A stretch of 64,000 nucleotides of DNA from a virus. Under the pieces are notes generated by a model. It did no database searches. It was not told where the DNA came from and worked only from the letters and a program-made list of their open reading frames with translations. Positions 30,583 to 38,767 of this stretch are shown in pieces. Positions within the stretch are counted from its first letter, which is position 1. The number at the start of each line of letters is the position of its first letter. The position numbers were made by a program, and so were the translations under genes. Where the stretch lies: the IMG/VR virus record IMGVR_UViG_3300042691_012890, positions 1 through 64,000 of that record. One strand, given 5' to 3'.

Positions 30583-31089
30583 TTACTTAGCGATGCACTC
30601 TGCGTTGATCACAGCGCGATATGTTCCAGATGGAAGTGCCTTATCATAACCGTATTCAGCAGTTGAACTTGCCTTGAACCAGGTGGTTCCTGCAACGGTT
30701 AGATCAAACTCAGTCACGTTATCGAATACAACCTTGTTTGTATCATAGGCTGACATCAATGGATCAGAAACACGAGCAGTAGAAACGCTTCCTGTCCAGT
30801 TTACAACGTCTGATAACGCTGGGCTGGATGAGAATGTTCTTGGTGTTGAGATTACAGCCTTGAAAAAATTAGCCTGTAATACATCAAAACGTACAACTGG
30901 TTGCACGCCACCATCTGCCGCTGCTGTGCTGAGTTTATCTGGGGTTGGGTTTCCATAAACACCTGAGGTGTCTGAAACGATCACGCACTTCGCAGCAACA
31001 TTACCAACAATAGGAACTTCTACAGCAGAAGCCCTTGTAACCATAGACAAAGCAATTACAAATCCTATTGCTAGTGATTTCTTGAACAT
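30583..31089 (-). CDS. Secreted pilin/spore-coat-U-like protein, 168 aa
   Basis: Signal peptide MFKKSLAIGFVIALSMVTRASA. The mature protein is beta-rich with two Cys (AAKCVIV near the start, NAECIAK at the end) that could form the N-to-C disulfide typical of fimbrial/SCPU folds. Function in a phage is unknown; virion decoration or cell-surface display are possibilities. Confidence 0.55.
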   Translation of the reverse strand: MFKKSLAIGFVIALSMVTRASAVEVPIVGNVAAKCVIVSDTSGVYGNPTPDKLSTAAADGGVQPVVRFDVLQANFFKAVISTPRTFSSSPALSDVVNWTGSVSTARVSDPLMSAYDTNKVVFDNVTEFDLTVAGTTWFKASSTAEYGYDKALPSGTYRAVINAECIAK

Positions 31090-31099
31090 TAAATTACTC

Positions 31100-31978
31100 C
31101 TATTCGGTTTCTAGATTAGCATACTGAAGGTCAACCATTTGCTCATGAAGTAACTGTTGCGCCAAGTTGTTACGAAGTGCTCTGGTGTTATCAGGCAACT
31201 TTGCATCAACTAGACGAATTGCGTCTTTATATTCTCCACCTGGAATTGTAATTTCATAACTACTTGGAATTTCAGCAAGAGTAAAAAAGTTTTGTGCAGC
31301 GACTGCGGCGTCAGCGGTAAGTAAAGCAGTATTCACAGCACTCAATGCTGCTTCCATACGATTCTGTCTTCGCTCGGCATTCGCCGCTGCTCTTGCGCGT
31401 TGCTTTTCCTTTTCATCTTCTTCATCTAAAGAGGCTTTACGCTCAAACTCTTTACGAATGTATTCATCGTTCAGTGGATCGTCAATTTCAGTGGTCTCAA
31501 CATTATATTCTGGATTCTTGTATCCAGGACATGCTGGGCTGCTTTGCGGATCAAAGCAAGGATCATATTGAAAAGTGTAAATGACAGAAGCGTCTAGAAC
31601 TCTACCGTTTCCTTCAACGTCGATAGATCCATCGCCCCAGTTATCGGCAAAAACAATAGGAACTGGAACGGACTTCTGAATCGTGTTTCCTGGCAATTTA
31701 GACCAGTTGTCAGTATTGCGAAAGATATAGCCATCGCCTTTCGCGTTTAAATTTGAAATGTGAACGAGCATATCGTCTTCAGGCTTCTTCTCAGCCGTGT
31801 AACGATACACCACGCCATTGATTTGCAATCCTGCCACTTGAGGCAGAATATTCTTCATTACCCAATTATATCCAGCAGACGCTGCGTTCTGCGTCTGACC
31901 GAATACTAGATCTTCAGAGTAAGAGTAAGAGGAGCAAACTAGCGACGCCGCCAGTGCCCAATAATGTTTTAGTTTCAT
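31100..31978 (-). CDS. Secreted protein of tail/lysis region, 292 aa
   Basis: Start MKLKHYWALAASL (31978), with GGAGG upstream. Signal peptide to ~SYSYS. A beta-rich N-terminal half (GVVYRYTAEKK...YIFRNTDNW...VPIVFADNWGDGS) is followed by a charged coiled coil (DEYIRKEFERKASLDEEDEKEKQRARAAANAERR) and a helical end. It overlaps the upstream gene by about 65 nt. Homologous layouts are known near tail genes of aquatic T4-like phages. Confidence 0.7.
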   Translation of the reverse strand: MKLKHYWALAASLVCSSYSYSEDLVFGQTQNAASAGYNWVMKNILPQVAGLQINGVVYRYTAEKKPEDDMLVHISNLNAKGDGYIFRNTDNWSKLPGNTIQKSVPVPIVFADNWGDGSIDVEGNGRVLDASVIYTFQYDPCFDPQSSPACPGYKNPEYNVETTEIDDPLNDEYIRKEFERKASLDEEDEKEKQRARAAANAERRQNRMEAALSAVNTALLTADAAVAAQNFFTLAEIPSSYEITIPGGEYKDAIRLVDAKLPDNTRALRNNLAQQLLHEQMVDLQYANLETE

Positions 31979-32498
31979 CCGACATGCCTCCACGCTTCTT
32001 CTGATTTACACCAGGCTGCATTTGAGGATTATCATTCCATGCAGCCTTCGCATCTTTACCAATCATTCCATCATATGGACATGGAGTGCCCGCATTCATC
32101 ATTGCATCGAACACTCTTCTATCTTGACACATAACGGAGACTGCTGCGACTTTCATTCCCATATCATATAGCGTCTTGGCATTCTTCAACATTTCGCAAT
32201 TCATATCCCGAACTTGAGTCCCTGTTGAGAGACCCAAAATTTGAGTTTGGACAGCACCCGCAACGCCAAATGTACATAAGTCGCTGTTAGAGGTGTTGAT
32301 GGTAGGGGAAATTGCAGATGGTGGCGGTGATTTTAGCGTCGTTTCCGACGTAGAGTTCGTTGTTACCGTACTCGTCGTCGTAGATTCCGTCACAATAGGC
32401 ACTGGATCAGTCGTATTCGTAGTGGTCGTCTGAGCCTGTGCTATTGATAGCGAAGAAACTAAAATCACCATCAAGCAAATCAATTTCCCTAATTTCAT
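31914..32498 (-). CDS. Secreted conserved T4-like phage protein with Thr-rich stalk, 194 aa
   Basis: Signal peptide (MKLGKLICLMVILVSSLSIAQAQ), a Thr/Ser-rich stalk, then the conserved block PPPSAISPTINTSNSDLCTFGVAGAVQTQILG..VRDMNCE.LK.AKTLYDMGMKVAAVSVMCQD.RVF.AM..AGTPCPYDG. The end is a run of Leu (VASLLLLLLL), a possible membrane tail. The conserved block is familiar from marine T4-like phages; function unknown. Confidence 0.78.
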   Translation of the reverse strand: MKLGKLICLMVILVSSLSIAQAQTTTTNTTDPVPIVTESTTTSTVTTNSTSETTLKSPPPSAISPTINTSNSDLCTFGVAGAVQTQILGLSTGTQVRDMNCEMLKNAKTLYDMGMKVAAVSVMCQDRRVFDAMMNAGTPCPYDGMIGKDAKAAWNDNPQMQPGVNQKKRGGMSDETKTLLGTGGVASLLLLLLL

Positions 32499-32530
32499 TG
32501 TAACACCCTAAAAAATAATTACAGTTCTCA

Positions 32531-32537
32531 TATTTAG
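32531..32537 (-). promoter_or_regulatory. Late-type promoter motif CTAAATA
   Basis: TACCTAAATATGAG about 33-40 bp upstream of the ATG at 32498, just after a terminator hairpin. Good position for a late promoter of the secreted-protein operon. Confidence 0.5.
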
Positions 32538-32559
32538 GTATTGAAAGGTGCACGTCAAA

Positions 32560-32583
32560 GAAGCGACGGTTTTACGTCGCCCC
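32560..32583 (-). terminator. Intrinsic terminator after the structural gene
   Basis: GCGACG-TAAAAC-CGTCGC, extended by wobble pairs, followed by TTCTTTG on the minus strand. It lies about 30 bp past the stop of the 405-aa structural protein gene and just before the next late-type promoter motif. Confidence 0.6.
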
Positions 32584-32610
32584 TCAATATACATGCTAAA
32601 ACTGTACCGA

Positions 32611-33828
32611 TTAGGTGATTTCTTGCCAATCAATAGCAGCGCAAGCAGACATAGTCGCGGTGCTTCCGATTGCTGCGAGGACGAACACTGAAGGCGTAGA
32701 AGTAAATGAATTACGCTCTAATTGGAAAGTGAAAATGTCAGCAACAGGGTTCAAAACGCCTGTGCCTTGGTTAGTGGTCGAAAGGAAGGCAGAGGATAAT
32801 TCTGTTCCACCTGTGAACGAAGTTCCTGTTATGTTATATTCTATGTTCGAATCTGAGCCATAATCAACCCAAGTTCCGCCTGAGACAGTTACATCTTTCA
32901 TAATTTTTATTTTATAGTTTCCATTCGAAAGTCCCAAGAATGAGAATGTTCTTGGAGTTACAATACAGTCTGACGTAGCGGCTTTTAGTCGCATTGCTAC
33001 GATTGGGTATGCAGTTCCTGCAGTAGCCATGCTATATGGTGCGTTTATTTCTTGACCGACTGATCTTGGTCTGCCTGTAATTTGATAACCGCCCTCTGAA
33101 ATCACGGTAGAGCAGATTTGATTCAACGTAGAACTACCAGAAGTTCCTGCAGTGTTCTCAATCTCATAACGGATTGGTAGACATGCAGTTGTCATGTACG
33201 TGCTTGCAAGAATATTGGCGTGTTCAAACGTGTGACACAAACAGTATTCGCCGTCAATGACAAATCCCGTTCGAACGGAACCCACTCCAAGCCATTCAAT
33301 GTCTATGAAGAAAATCTGCGCTTTTGTAATATCAAGTGTTTTTCCAGAAGGACCATTACCGTCAAGTTTATCGTAATTCCAGTCATTGCGAGCAATTGGA
33401 TTATCAGTTGGCGTTGACGTAATATTTGTTCTTTTCACAATATTGAGAGTTGTCCCGTCCAATTCAAAAAATATTCCGTTTTGTGATCCGAAATAACCCA
33501 CTCTTTGACGAAGTCCAGTTTTTGCAGAATTCATCACAAATGTGTTTAGAATCAAAAGTGATTTACCAGGCTGATAAGCAAAAACTCTTTTTGATTCTCT
33601 GTAAACGTAATTTCCGCTAGTAGTATTGACGTTCATCGAAATCATGCTGGTGTTTGCATTGAAACTTGTGCTTGAACCAGTGGCGCTGTTGGCTGTGTGA
33701 AATTTGTCATTCACGATGTAACGATTGAAACTGTCAAATAGAGTGACTGGATTTGAAACGCGCAAACGCCCGAATGCGTCCTTTCTCTGATAGATAAAAT
33801 CAACTTCTCTATTGTATAAATGTGACAT
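32611..33828 (-). CDS. Virion structural protein (tail-fibre/adhesin-like), 405 aa
   Basis: The N-terminus MSHLYNREVDFIYQRKDAFGRLRVSNPVTLFDS and the following beta-rich body (YFGSQNGIFFELDG, SFLGLSNGNYKIKIMKDVTVSGGTW, LERNSFTSTPSVFVLAAIG) match a class of virion structural proteins common in large aquatic phages. No signal peptide. Probably a tail-fibre or baseplate-linked decoration protein. Confidence 0.72.
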   Translation of the reverse strand: MSHLYNREVDFIYQRKDAFGRLRVSNPVTLFDSFNRYIVNDKFHTANSATGSSTSFNANTSMISMNVNTTSGNYVYRESKRVFAYQPGKSLLILNTFVMNSAKTGLRQRVGYFGSQNGIFFELDGTTLNIVKRTNITSTPTDNPIARNDWNYDKLDGNGPSGKTLDITKAQIFFIDIEWLGVGSVRTGFVIDGEYCLCHTFEHANILASTYMTTACLPIRYEIENTAGTSGSSTLNQICSTVISEGGYQITGRPRSVGQEINAPYSMATAGTAYPIVAMRLKAATSDCIVTPRTFSFLGLSNGNYKIKIMKDVTVSGGTWVDYGSDSNIEYNITGTSFTGGTELSSAFLSTTNQGTGVLNPVADIFTFQLERNSFTSTPSVFVLAAIGSTATMSACAAIDWQEIT

Positions 33829-34673
33829 TATATGACTCTCCAGCCGTCGCGGTAAATAAACTTCAATCCGCCGTTGTTAATATTTAAACGAACATAACTC
33901 TTATTATCTATTTTATCTGGCGCTGTTGGATAAATGTCGATATAGCGATAAGGATATCCCGCTGTCCCAGATTCATCCTTGACGTAAAATTCTCTTCCAG
34001 TGTATATATCAGAAGATGGTGGCAATGTAACAACTACGTTTGATGCAACGTTGACGCCAATATAATAATCATCGTTTGTTATCTGGTAAGTATTTGAAGT
34101 TAGATAAACTGTATTTGCTACAATTTCATTTGGATTGATATAATCTAATTGAAAGTAACCATTACGCCACGTTACAAATTGTTTTGGGTCTTGTATTGTC
34201 GATCTTGCAAAATCGTCAGCATCATAAATGCGAACAATACCAGTACCACCGCCACCCCAAGAAAGAGTGGAAATCTTCTGCATCATCTCAGCAAGAGTTT
34301 TACGAATGCCTTCGATCTCTTTGTCTCTATAGAAGTTATTGGCAGTATTTGCTTTTGGACCAAGAACATTAACGACTTGCTGCACCAATTCTTCTTTTGG
34401 AGGTTGTAAATTAGTTTCGGCTGGTTTAGCTGGCTGCGGCGGAAGTTCGTCAAGTGGAGCGATCTCTGTTAAAACTTGAGGTTCTTCAAAAATAGGTTTG
34501 CGATTTAAAAAAGTTGTCCCTTCTTCGTAGGCAACTATCTTCTTTTCTTCTTTAAATAATAATTTTGTGAGTTCTTCTTCGCGACGAATGGACTCGACGA
34601 GCGCAGGGTCAACTGGCTGACCGAATGCTCTTGCCATTTTCACTAGGAGTTTTTTCTCCTCCAATGTTTTCAT
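33828..34673 (-). CDS. Structural protein with coiled coil and beta C-terminus, 281 aa
   Basis: The N-terminal half is charged and helical with a Pro-rich hinge (PPQPAKPAETNLQPP). The C-terminal half (FVTWRNGYFQLDYINPNEIVANTVYL...VVVTLPPSSDIYTGREFYVKDESG) is typical of phage tail-fibre beta modules. It is adjacent to the 405-aa structural gene with one-base overlap. Confidence 0.68.
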   Translation of the reverse strand: MKTLEEKKLLVKMARAFGQPVDPALVESIRREEELTKLLFKEEKKIVAYEEGTTFLNRKPIFEEPQVLTEIAPLDELPPQPAKPAETNLQPPKEELVQQVVNVLGPKANTANNFYRDKEIEGIRKTLAEMMQKISTLSWGGGGTGIVRIYDADDFARSTIQDPKQFVTWRNGYFQLDYINPNEIVANTVYLTSNTYQITNDDYYIGVNVASNVVVTLPPSSDIYTGREFYVKDESGTAGYPYRYIDIYPTAPDKIDNKSYVRLNINNGGLKFIYRDGWRVI

Positions 34674-34677
34674 AATA

Positions 34678-35829
34678 TCACACTACGAAGCCAGGTTTAT
34701 AGACTGTTTTTCCGTTGACTGTCACTGCTGTCAAAATTTGTTTGCGATTCTTTCCTTCAGAATAGGAAGCATGCACCCATCCGCTATTTGGTCCTTCTTT
34801 CGGATCATAGAACTCTAGGATGATTTGATCAAAGTCACAATTTTCGCTGACCCACTTTGCAAGGTCTGGATTTGGGAGTCCGTCGATTTCGAAGTCCACT
34901 GCCTCCCCATTACAATGTTGAGACTTACTAGAACCACCAACAGCAGCATTAAGGGCAGCACCACGGTAGCCACTATTAATACGGACAGGCTTATTATAAT
35001 GCGCGCGAACAGGTTCAAGTATTTTTTCGCAGACTTTTTTAAGATTTGCAGCATGGGCAGGTCCAGGAGTGTTATCTATGCGCTTACGAATTGCAGTTTC
35101 GGACTTCGTAAACTCATTCAATTTGAAATGTGTAGATAACTGCATATCTGGCGTTACGGTGAGTGCCTCGGCGACTGGTCTTGCAACGACGTTCGCTACT
35201 GGCGCTGGTGTTGCTGATGTTGCCCAGCCAATGTATTTCTTCGTCTTATCCGAGCGATCTTGTAAGCCGTGTGTGCCACCATTAATTTTCTTAGTAAGGG
35301 ATAAAATCGCAGCATCGGTTACTCCTTGATCGCAGATTGCCCAAAGTTTATTGCGCTCGAAGAAAAACATTGCTGACTCGAAAGCCAATTCAGTTGCAAC
35401 GATGTCTGGATTGCTCATGACGTCTGGACGCTTGCAATAATCAGCGAAGGCTTTATAGTTATCCTTGCCAGTTAGTTGAAGCGCACCACGACCACGATAT
35501 CTCCAACCATCGCCACTCGCTTCAGGACCGTTGCCCATGCGCGATGCATAAACTCGATTAGCAATTTTTTCTGGTTTGCGTTCATATTGTGCTGCGATTG
35601 CATCTGTTGGAAAATATTTTCCAAAAATTCCACGAAGACCCTTTGCCGAATAATTCAGATTCTCAGCGAATGCTTTGAATCCGCCAGTCTCATGAGCCGT
35701 TTGAGCAAAGAAATGTGCAGCGCGAACAGGCGATAGTTTGTAAAAATCCATCGCTGCTTTGAAAGTTCCTGGACCCCAAGAACCGTCGGCTGTAATTCCA
35801 ATTTTCTTTTGTAGTGCTGCTAGACTCAT
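34678..35829 (-). CDS. Bifunctional endolysin: GH19-type muralytic domain plus M15 peptidase
   Basis: 383 aa without signal peptide. Residues ~1-200 resemble phage GH19 lysozymes/chitinases: AAHFFAQTAHETGGF (E47), AENLNYSAKGLRGIF, RYRGRGALQLTGKDNY. Residues ~230-383 are an M15A carboxypeptidase-type domain: FKLNEFTKSETA, RINSGYRG, SQHCNGEAVDFEI (H305, D312) and GWVHASY (H353). One domain cuts glycan strands, the other peptide stems. Release to the periplasm would require a holin. Confidence 0.88.
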   Translation of the reverse strand: MSLAALQKKIGITADGSWGPGTFKAAMDFYKLSPVRAAHFFAQTAHETGGFKAFAENLNYSAKGLRGIFGKYFPTDAIAAQYERKPEKIANRVYASRMGNGPEASGDGWRYRGRGALQLTGKDNYKAFADYCKRPDVMSNPDIVATELAFESAMFFFERNKLWAICDQGVTDAAILSLTKKINGGTHGLQDRSDKTKKYIGWATSATPAPVANVVARPVAEALTVTPDMQLSTHFKLNEFTKSETAIRKRIDNTPGPAHAANLKKVCEKILEPVRAHYNKPVRINSGYRGAALNAAVGGSSKSQHCNGEAVDFEIDGLPNPDLAKWVSENCDFDQIILEFYDPKEGPNSGWVHASYSEGKNRKQILTAVTVNGKTVYKPGFVV

Positions 35830-35838
35830 GATTCAACC

Positions 35839-36171
35839 TCAGGCGATATGATCATCGACCTCATCAACAACGTCTTTCATTGGCTCTGGAGCAAGAACTT
35901 CTGGTTCTTCCTTCTTTGGCTCTTCCTTTTTATCTTCTGACTTGCCAAGCATAATGCCTGATAGAATACCAGTTAGGAACGTAGCAATTGGTGTGATGAG
36001 TTCAAAGAACTTGGCATCATTTGGAGACTGAGTCATTGGCTGTGTCACAAAGATAAGTGAGTACAGAACAACAAAAACAATTCCAGTGAGCGTGAATGCG
36101 AGTGATAGACCGACAGTAAACTTCAATCGAGCCATCAATTCAGTTTCAGTATAACGTGGACCCTTAAACAT
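35839..36171 (-). CDS. Membrane protein with two helices and acidic tail, 110 aa
   Basis: Start MFKGPRYTETEL (36171) with AGGAG 7 nt upstream. Two transmembrane helices (VGLSLAFTLTGIVFVVLYSLIF; ITPIATFLTGILSGIML) are followed by KSEDKKEEPKKEEPEVLAPEP. It sits next to the endolysin gene and is a second holin-type candidate. Confidence 0.65.
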   Translation of the reverse strand: MFKGPRYTETELMARLKFTVGLSLAFTLTGIVFVVLYSLIFVTQPMTQSPNDAKFFELITPIATFLTGILSGIMLGKSEDKKEEPKKEEPEVLAPEPMKDVVDEVDDHIA

Positions 36172-36173
36172 AA

Positions 36174-36425
36174 TCATTCTCCTTTCTGTTCGCAATTACA
36201 ATCTGCAGCAGGTGCTGCTGGTGTTTCTTCAACTTGTTCAACCTGTGTTTCTGATTGCTCTGGTGGCAATCCATTCAATGTATCGTAGCAATATCCATCA
36301 GCCTCGCAAGCAGGACGATTGCATTCTTCTTTGTCCTTATTTTCTGGATCCTGACAAGGATATCTATAACCACCTTCACAACCTACCAATAACAAAGCAG
36401 CAAGAATTAGTGATACTGCTTTCAT
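36174..36425 (-). CDS. Cys-rich lipoprotein, 83 aa
   Basis: Lipobox LLVGC after MKAVSLILAALL. The mature protein begins EGGYRYPCQDPENKDKEECNRPACEADGYC, a Cys-rich pattern I associate with a conserved lipoprotein of aquatic T4-like phages, and ends with CNCEQKGE. Probably outer-membrane attached; possibly superinfection exclusion. Confidence 0.75.
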   Translation of the reverse strand: MKAVSLILAALLLVGCEGGYRYPCQDPENKDKEECNRPACEADGYCYDTLNGLPPEQSETQVEQVEETPAAPAADCNCEQKGE

Positions 36426-36428
36426 TGT

Positions 36429-36794
36429 TTACCTCTTTCCGTGTTTTAAGTAATACATCGCTCCAGTTATTTCATCTTGGACAATTATTGGAGAATTTGG
36501 ATTTTGTCGAGCATACTCTTTGATCTCCTGTCCAACTTCATCCCTACCAACATAACTGGAGTAATGCTTTCTGTGTTTCTTTCCGTGCAATGCCTTGTTA
36601 AAGGCTTCAGAATTCACTTTGAATACTGGCTTTCCACCAAAAACATCATGAGGCTTTCTACGCAATATTTTCTTTGCGAGGATTGTGTCATATCCCGCAA
36701 TCGGTTGTCCTTGAGCAGAACCCAATCCTTGCATTCCAGCGCCAACTGAATTTGCTGGCGCTTCTTCGCTCAGAAATTCTTTGAATGTTTTCAT
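36429..36794 (-). CDS. Candidate internal head protein with capsid-targeting N-terminus, 121 aa
   Basis: The N-terminus MKTFKEFLSEEA closely matches the T4 capsid-targeting sequence MKTYQEFIAEA of internal proteins. The rest is basic (KKILRRKPHDVFGGK, HGKKHRKHYSS). Such proteins are packed in the prohead and injected with DNA. Function after injection unknown. Confidence 0.6.
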   Translation of the reverse strand: MKTFKEFLSEEAPANSVGAGMQGLGSAQGQPIAGYDTILAKKILRRKPHDVFGGKPVFKVNSEAFNKALHGKKHRKHYSSYVGRDEVGQEIKEYARQNPNSPIIVQDEITGAMYYLKHGKR

Positions 36795-37849
36795 TACTTT
36801 TTCTTTTTATTTCCAGAACGATATCCTGGGAGTTTAGTTGTTGCAGCAAGACCTTTCATTGGTCCACTTATACCTTTAACAGCATGCGTCAAAACATTTA
36901 CTGTTTTTCCAGTTTCTTTGTGTACGCCTTTAATAGTAACAGATATTCCGCTACCTTGTTTATCCATTTTTAATTCTGAAAATTGAGACAAATGAGTATC
37001 AATATCTTTTGATGGCTCATCGATATGATGCGTCACACTTGATCCTGCCTCATTGTGAGAAGTGCGAGCATGCATTCTATAAACTGGACTTTTAGTTTTT
37101 GCTGCTACGACTCCACGAACATAGTCTTTCAATTCATCAGAAGATTTTTGAGAAAGTGCTTTGTGCATATCTTTAGCCATTGCTCGAGTTGTTTGAAGTT
37201 TACTTTCATTTGCTGCTTTACCGCGAGTTGATGTTTTCTCTTTTTTCCATTGCTCGTGATTCTTTTCTCCACTACCAGTATAGCCTAAAGCAGAAAGTTT
37301 CTTTTTATGGCTTGCAAATCTACTTAATAAAGTCTTGGCTCCAGTCATGGACTGGAGGCTTTCTAAACCTGGATTGCGAATATTTGGCTCTTTTTGAGAA
37401 CCATATTTTAATCCAACGCCAACATGTTTTGTAGCACCAGTTTTTGGATGCTTAAATCTATACATAACGTCTGAATCGTTATTTGGATCGTCTTTACCTG
37501 TAAATTTGGCAACGTCTTTAGCGCCATTGCTAGTCCAAGCAACATGAGTAATATGCTTAGGATTGTGACCTTGTTCGGTTAAATGCGCAGTCATATGTTC
37601 AGCAGAAGACTTAGCATGAGAATCAATTGTTTTATATTCTGCTGGTGTAATTCTTGCTTTAATAGCGTTATGAGTTTCTTCTGGAGACTTACCAGAGATC
37701 TCATCACGATAATGAGTTGGAAATGTTTTCTCTGGGTGCATATGTCTGGCATGCAAGAGTTCAAATAATTTACCCTTGTCGTCATTGGATACTGCTTCTA
37801 CAAGAATATTCGAGTAGGCTTCTTCAATATATTGCTTAAACTTAAACAT
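36794..37849 (-). CDS. Candidate internal head protein, basic, 351 aa
   Basis: MFKFKQYIEEAYSNILVEA resembles the same targeting peptide, with two [LI]xE|A sites (IEE|A, LVE|A) matching the T4 gp21 prohead protease consensus. The body is strongly basic and His-rich, with DSDVMYRFKHPKTGATKHVGVGLKYG in the middle. This FNDSD-type segment recalls nuclease-like folds but I cannot assign one. The SD is again in a small hairpin. Confidence 0.58.
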   Translation of the reverse strand: MFKFKQYIEEAYSNILVEAVSNDDKGKLFELLHARHMHPEKTFPTHYRDEISGKSPEETHNAIKARITPAEYKTIDSHAKSSAEHMTAHLTEQGHNPKHITHVAWTSNGAKDVAKFTGKDDPNNDSDVMYRFKHPKTGATKHVGVGLKYGSQKEPNIRNPGLESLQSMTGAKTLLSRFASHKKKLSALGYTGSGEKNHEQWKKEKTSTRGKAANESKLQTTRAMAKDMHKALSQKSSDELKDYVRGVVAAKTKSPVYRMHARTSHNEAGSSVTHHIDEPSKDIDTHLSQFSELKMDKQGSGISVTIKGVHKETGKTVNVLTHAVKGISGPMKGLAATTKLPGYRSGNKKKK

Positions 37850-37857
37850 TTAAAAAC

Positions 37858-37873
37858 TCCAAGAGTTTGACTT
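37858..37873 (-). promoter_or_regulatory. Hairpin overlapping the SD of the 351-aa gene
   Basis: AAACTC-TTG-GAGTTT on the minus strand pairs part of the SD (GGAG) about 8 nt before the ATG at 37849. The arrangement is like the hairpin at 13271. The surrounding 70 bp contains no other gene. Confidence 0.3.
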
Positions 37874-37921
37874 TTAATTGACTTTATGATACAATAACTA
37901 TGTCTGGCATAATGAATGATT

Positions 37922-38308
37922 CTAAAGTTTTCTCAATATATCTACAAGTTTATTATCTAAACTAATATCACTTGAGATAATGTTCTGCCCTCTAATACCC
38001 TTTACAATATTTGGCATAGCAGAAGTGTAGACTAGAAAGGTTTTCAATGCGCTATAGTCTTTAGGATCTATGCGAAAGAATAACATTCTTGTACTTGCTT
38101 CAATACCAAATACATTCTGTGTCACAACCAAATGGTTTAATAACAATCGTTCTTTTATGTCACCAGTCACTCTATATCTATAGAGTAGCCTTTTTATATA
38201 TCGAATTCTTTTATAATCTTCATCGAATTCGCTTTCTACGCAGTTAGGTTTATCATAACACTTCACTGCATACATTGCTATATTTTGTTCAGTCAAATTT
38301 TCAAACAT
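37922..38308 (-). CDS. Conserved T4-like phage protein, 128 aa
   Basis: The block DEDYKRIRYIKRLLYRYRVTGDIKERLLLNHLVVTQNVFGIEASTRMLFFRI is characteristic of a conserved aquatic T4-like protein family of unknown function. It is helical and cytoplasmic, and lies among the virion-associated genes. Confidence 0.78.
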   Translation of the reverse strand: MFENLTEQNIAMYAVKCYDKPNCVESEFDEDYKRIRYIKRLLYRYRVTGDIKERLLLNHLVVTQNVFGIEASTRMLFFRIDPKDYSALKTFLVYTSAMPNIVKGIRGQNIISSDISLDNKLVDILRKL

Positions 38309-38311
38309 AAA

Positions 38312-38767
38312 TTAGACGTATTCGTTACTATTTCCGCTATCGTCGTCTCTTCTTGCTGGTAGATATCTTGGCTTCATTGGTGCTTCATCTTCATCACCCA
38401 ATAAATCCTCTGTGCTCATGTTCTTTAGATCAGCCAATTCATCCTGACTGACAACCTGAGCATAACCATCAACATATCCACTATCATTAGTATTGTACAC
38501 GATATAGATGTAGAAACCAGGGTTTTGAGGAAGAGCATAGGTTATCTCAGCATCTAGATTTAGGAATTGATCCGTCATCGTTGCTGGAAGCAATACCCCA
38601 TAACGCTCAAATGTGCCTCTGAGTTGCGCTAAGAATATTGGTGCATTCTGATATGGTTTATCAGTTAATACTTCTAATTCAGAATTCAGAGTATCAACGT
38701 TCTGATCGCTCAACTTGAATGGAACGTCAATAGACTCTTCTTTTAAAAAATCTAAAAATGTTTTCAT
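38312..38767 (-). CDS. Virion-associated protein with capsid-targeting-like N-terminus, 151 aa
   Basis: MKTFLDFLKEESIDVPF again resembles MKTYQEFIAEA. The rest is acidic (LSDQNVDTLNSELEVLTDKPY; STEDLLGDEDEAP) with a central beta region (YALPQNPGFYIYIVYNTNDSGY). A related two-part layout occurs in aquatic T4-like genomes. Possibly an internal or scaffold-linked protein. Confidence 0.55.
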   Translation of the reverse strand: MKTFLDFLKEESIDVPFKLSDQNVDTLNSELEVLTDKPYQNAPIFLAQLRGTFERYGVLLPATMTDQFLNLDAEITYALPQNPGFYIYIVYNTNDSGYVDGYAQVVSQDELADLKNMSTEDLLGDEDEAPMKPRYLPARRDDDSGNSNEYV

